A DNA stretch of 7,098 nt from an uncultured Rhizobiaceae group bacterium (lineage in GTDB: Bacteria > Pseudomonadota > Alphaproteobacteria > Rhizobiales > Rhizobiaceae). Shown piece after piece: positions 6,263 to 7,098 of this stretch. The DNA is taken from contig CALLHT010000150.1 of NCBI GenBank assembly GCA_938009335.1, forward strand, positions 1 through 7,098. Reading direction: 5' to 3'. The notes under the pieces were generated by a model. It was not told the origin of the DNA. It made no database searches and saw nothing but the letters and a program-made list of their open reading frames with translations. Position 1 is the stretch's first letter; each line of letters begins with the position of its first letter. The translations under genes were made by a program, and so were the position numbers.

Positions 6263-6264
6263 TT

Positions 6265-7062
6265 ATGACATTTGCTGAACGTTTTATCTGGTATCTTTTT
6301 ATCGTTTTCTTCTTTGCGCTTCTCTTCTTAAATCCAACAAGTTTCCTTGGAAAGTATGATGACAAGGCTGGCGGAAACAAAATACATTGCGTCGAAAATA
6401 CAATAGAATACAGTAGTTCGAACCTTTCACCTTCAATTACCGATTGCACAAATGGCGCAGAAAGGCGTGATCTAGATTTCTCCTCAATAATTATTAATGC
6501 GCCTAAGCTTGCAGAACGTGTATGGCTCGCGAGAGATAGAATCCGAGACTTAAGGAAAGAGCACCGGCGAAACCGTAAGTGGATGCAAACGGCGATTAAA
6601 CGCATCAATTTCTTTATCCTTGTTGCAGCGTTAGCGGTAATCTTACTTCCAAATTGGCGCAATGAGGAAGGAAATACCTCTAACTCAAATGGAAATGAAG
6701 CCAATTCAATATTCTCGGCCTTTTCCCAATACATTTCAGGCCTATTTACACATTCAAACGCATTGAAAGGCTTGCTTGCATTGCTTGTCATTGGCCTTAC
6801 CAGTTTCTCGTATAGCTCAAAATATTCCGCGATTTACGCTGCCGAGCGAAACCTGCGTGGACTTGAAAGTCGAATCGATACGGAAAGCGCATTGATGTTT
6901 TTTGACTATCATAACAAACAAGGGAAATACGGGGAGAAAGATTGGCAAAAAGTAGATGAAGCTGTGCTTGGCTGGGTTGCAAAGCTGGAAGAAATTGAAA
7001 AGAAATTTGGTGAGCAGTTTAGCAAAACATACCAGACTATCACTTTACCAGATTTTCTCTAA
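6265..7062 (+). CDS. Membrane protein of unknown function, three TM helices with helical tail (SLATT-like layout)
   Basis: I do not recognise a named family for this 265-residue protein. Visible order: TM1 at about 7-24; a polar region (about 30-80) with two cysteines (Cys42, Cys61); a basic helix (about 82-113, RIRDLRKEHRRNRKW); TM2 (about 115-130); an Asn/Gly/Ser linker (131-147) and amphipathic stretch; TM3 (about 167-184); then a long charged helix rich in Tyr, Leu and Glu, with LEEIEKKFGEQF near 241-252. Helix-TM-linker-TM-helix recalls SLATT-type two-TM effectors of nucleotide-signalling defence systems, but this is pattern resemblance only. ATG 6265 is used because AAGGAAG lies five bases upstream; the earlier in-frame ATG at 6220 has no such site. 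The coding sequence looks more AT-rich than its neighbours, which may point to acquisition. It diverges from the CinA-like gene. Confidence 0.75.
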   Translation: MTFAERFIWYLFIVFFFALLFLNPTSFLGKYDDKAGGNKIHCVENTIEYSSSNLSPSITDCTNGAERRDLDFSSIIINAPKLAERVWLARDRIRDLRKEHRRNRKWMQTAIKRINFFILVAALAVILLPNWRNEEGNTSNSNGNEANSIFSAFSQYISGLFTHSNALKGLLALLVIGLTSFSYSSKYSAIYAAERNLRGLESRIDTESALMFFDYHNKQGKYGEKDWQKVDEAVLGWVAKLEEIEKKFGEQFSKTYQTITLPDFL

Positions 7063-7098
7063 AATCGCCGATTTGGTTCTGCTGGTGCGGGCACCGTG

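Noticed and set aside
6220..6264. Earlier ATG (6220) for the three-TM protein
   Set aside because: No Shine-Dalgarno before it, whereas ATG 6265 has AAGGAAG five bases upstream; it would also place coding sequence across the divergent promoter region.
7059..7098. Possible 3' end of a minus-strand gene (frame ending ...PAEPNRRF with stop at 7061-7059) or start of another palindromic repeat (GGTGC-GG-GCACC at 7084-7095)
   Set aside because: Only 36 bases remain and all three minus frames are open over them, so neither reading can be supported.

Overview
The window looks like chromosomal DNA of an alphaproteobacterium, probably of the order Hyphomicrobiales (Rhizobiales). This rests on three things: CGTCATCCTCG / CGTCATTCC-type palindromic intergenic repeats at the left end, the character of the recognisable proteins (Gpt, DinB-like, CinA-like, an Flp pilin, LldD-like), and moderate GC with mixed codon use. 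Genus cannot be told from the sequence alone.

Layout, left to right. Positions 1-225 hold a composite of palindromic repeats, followed by a reading-frame remnant (about 237-524, +) that looks like the C-terminal end of a conserved hypothetical protein. An FMN-dependent L-lactate dehydrogenase-like gene (713-1897, +) ends at a strong intrinsic terminator (1919-1951). Facing it is a leftward run of three genes: xanthine phosphoribosyltransferase gpt (4637-4122), a TetA-like MFS exporter (4093-2885) and an exported alpha/beta-hydrolase of the PHB depolymerase/feruloyl esterase type (2801-1962). gpt and the exporter are close enough to be one transcript; the hydrolase may have its own promoter. 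A DinB-family gene (4700-5206, +) diverges from gpt. It meets, stop codon over stop codon, a tiny Flp-family type IVb pilin gene (5373-5203, -). Next is a single-domain CinA/MoaB-like protein (6194-5454, -). Diverging from it is a three-helix membrane protein of unknown function (6265-7062, +).

The genes are mostly housekeeping or metabolic (lactate oxidation, purine salvage, nucleotide clean-up, efflux), and no single pathway links them all. The least ordinary points are: the isolated 56-residue pilin gene; the membrane protein, whose helix-TM-linker-TM-helix layout resembles SLATT-type effectors; and an 11-bp perfect inverted repeat that gives the two divergent genes at 6194/6265 the same ribosome-binding leader. 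I see no clear evidence of a new multi-gene system. The only candidate, the membrane protein, is followed by just 36 bases, so any partner would lie outside the window.
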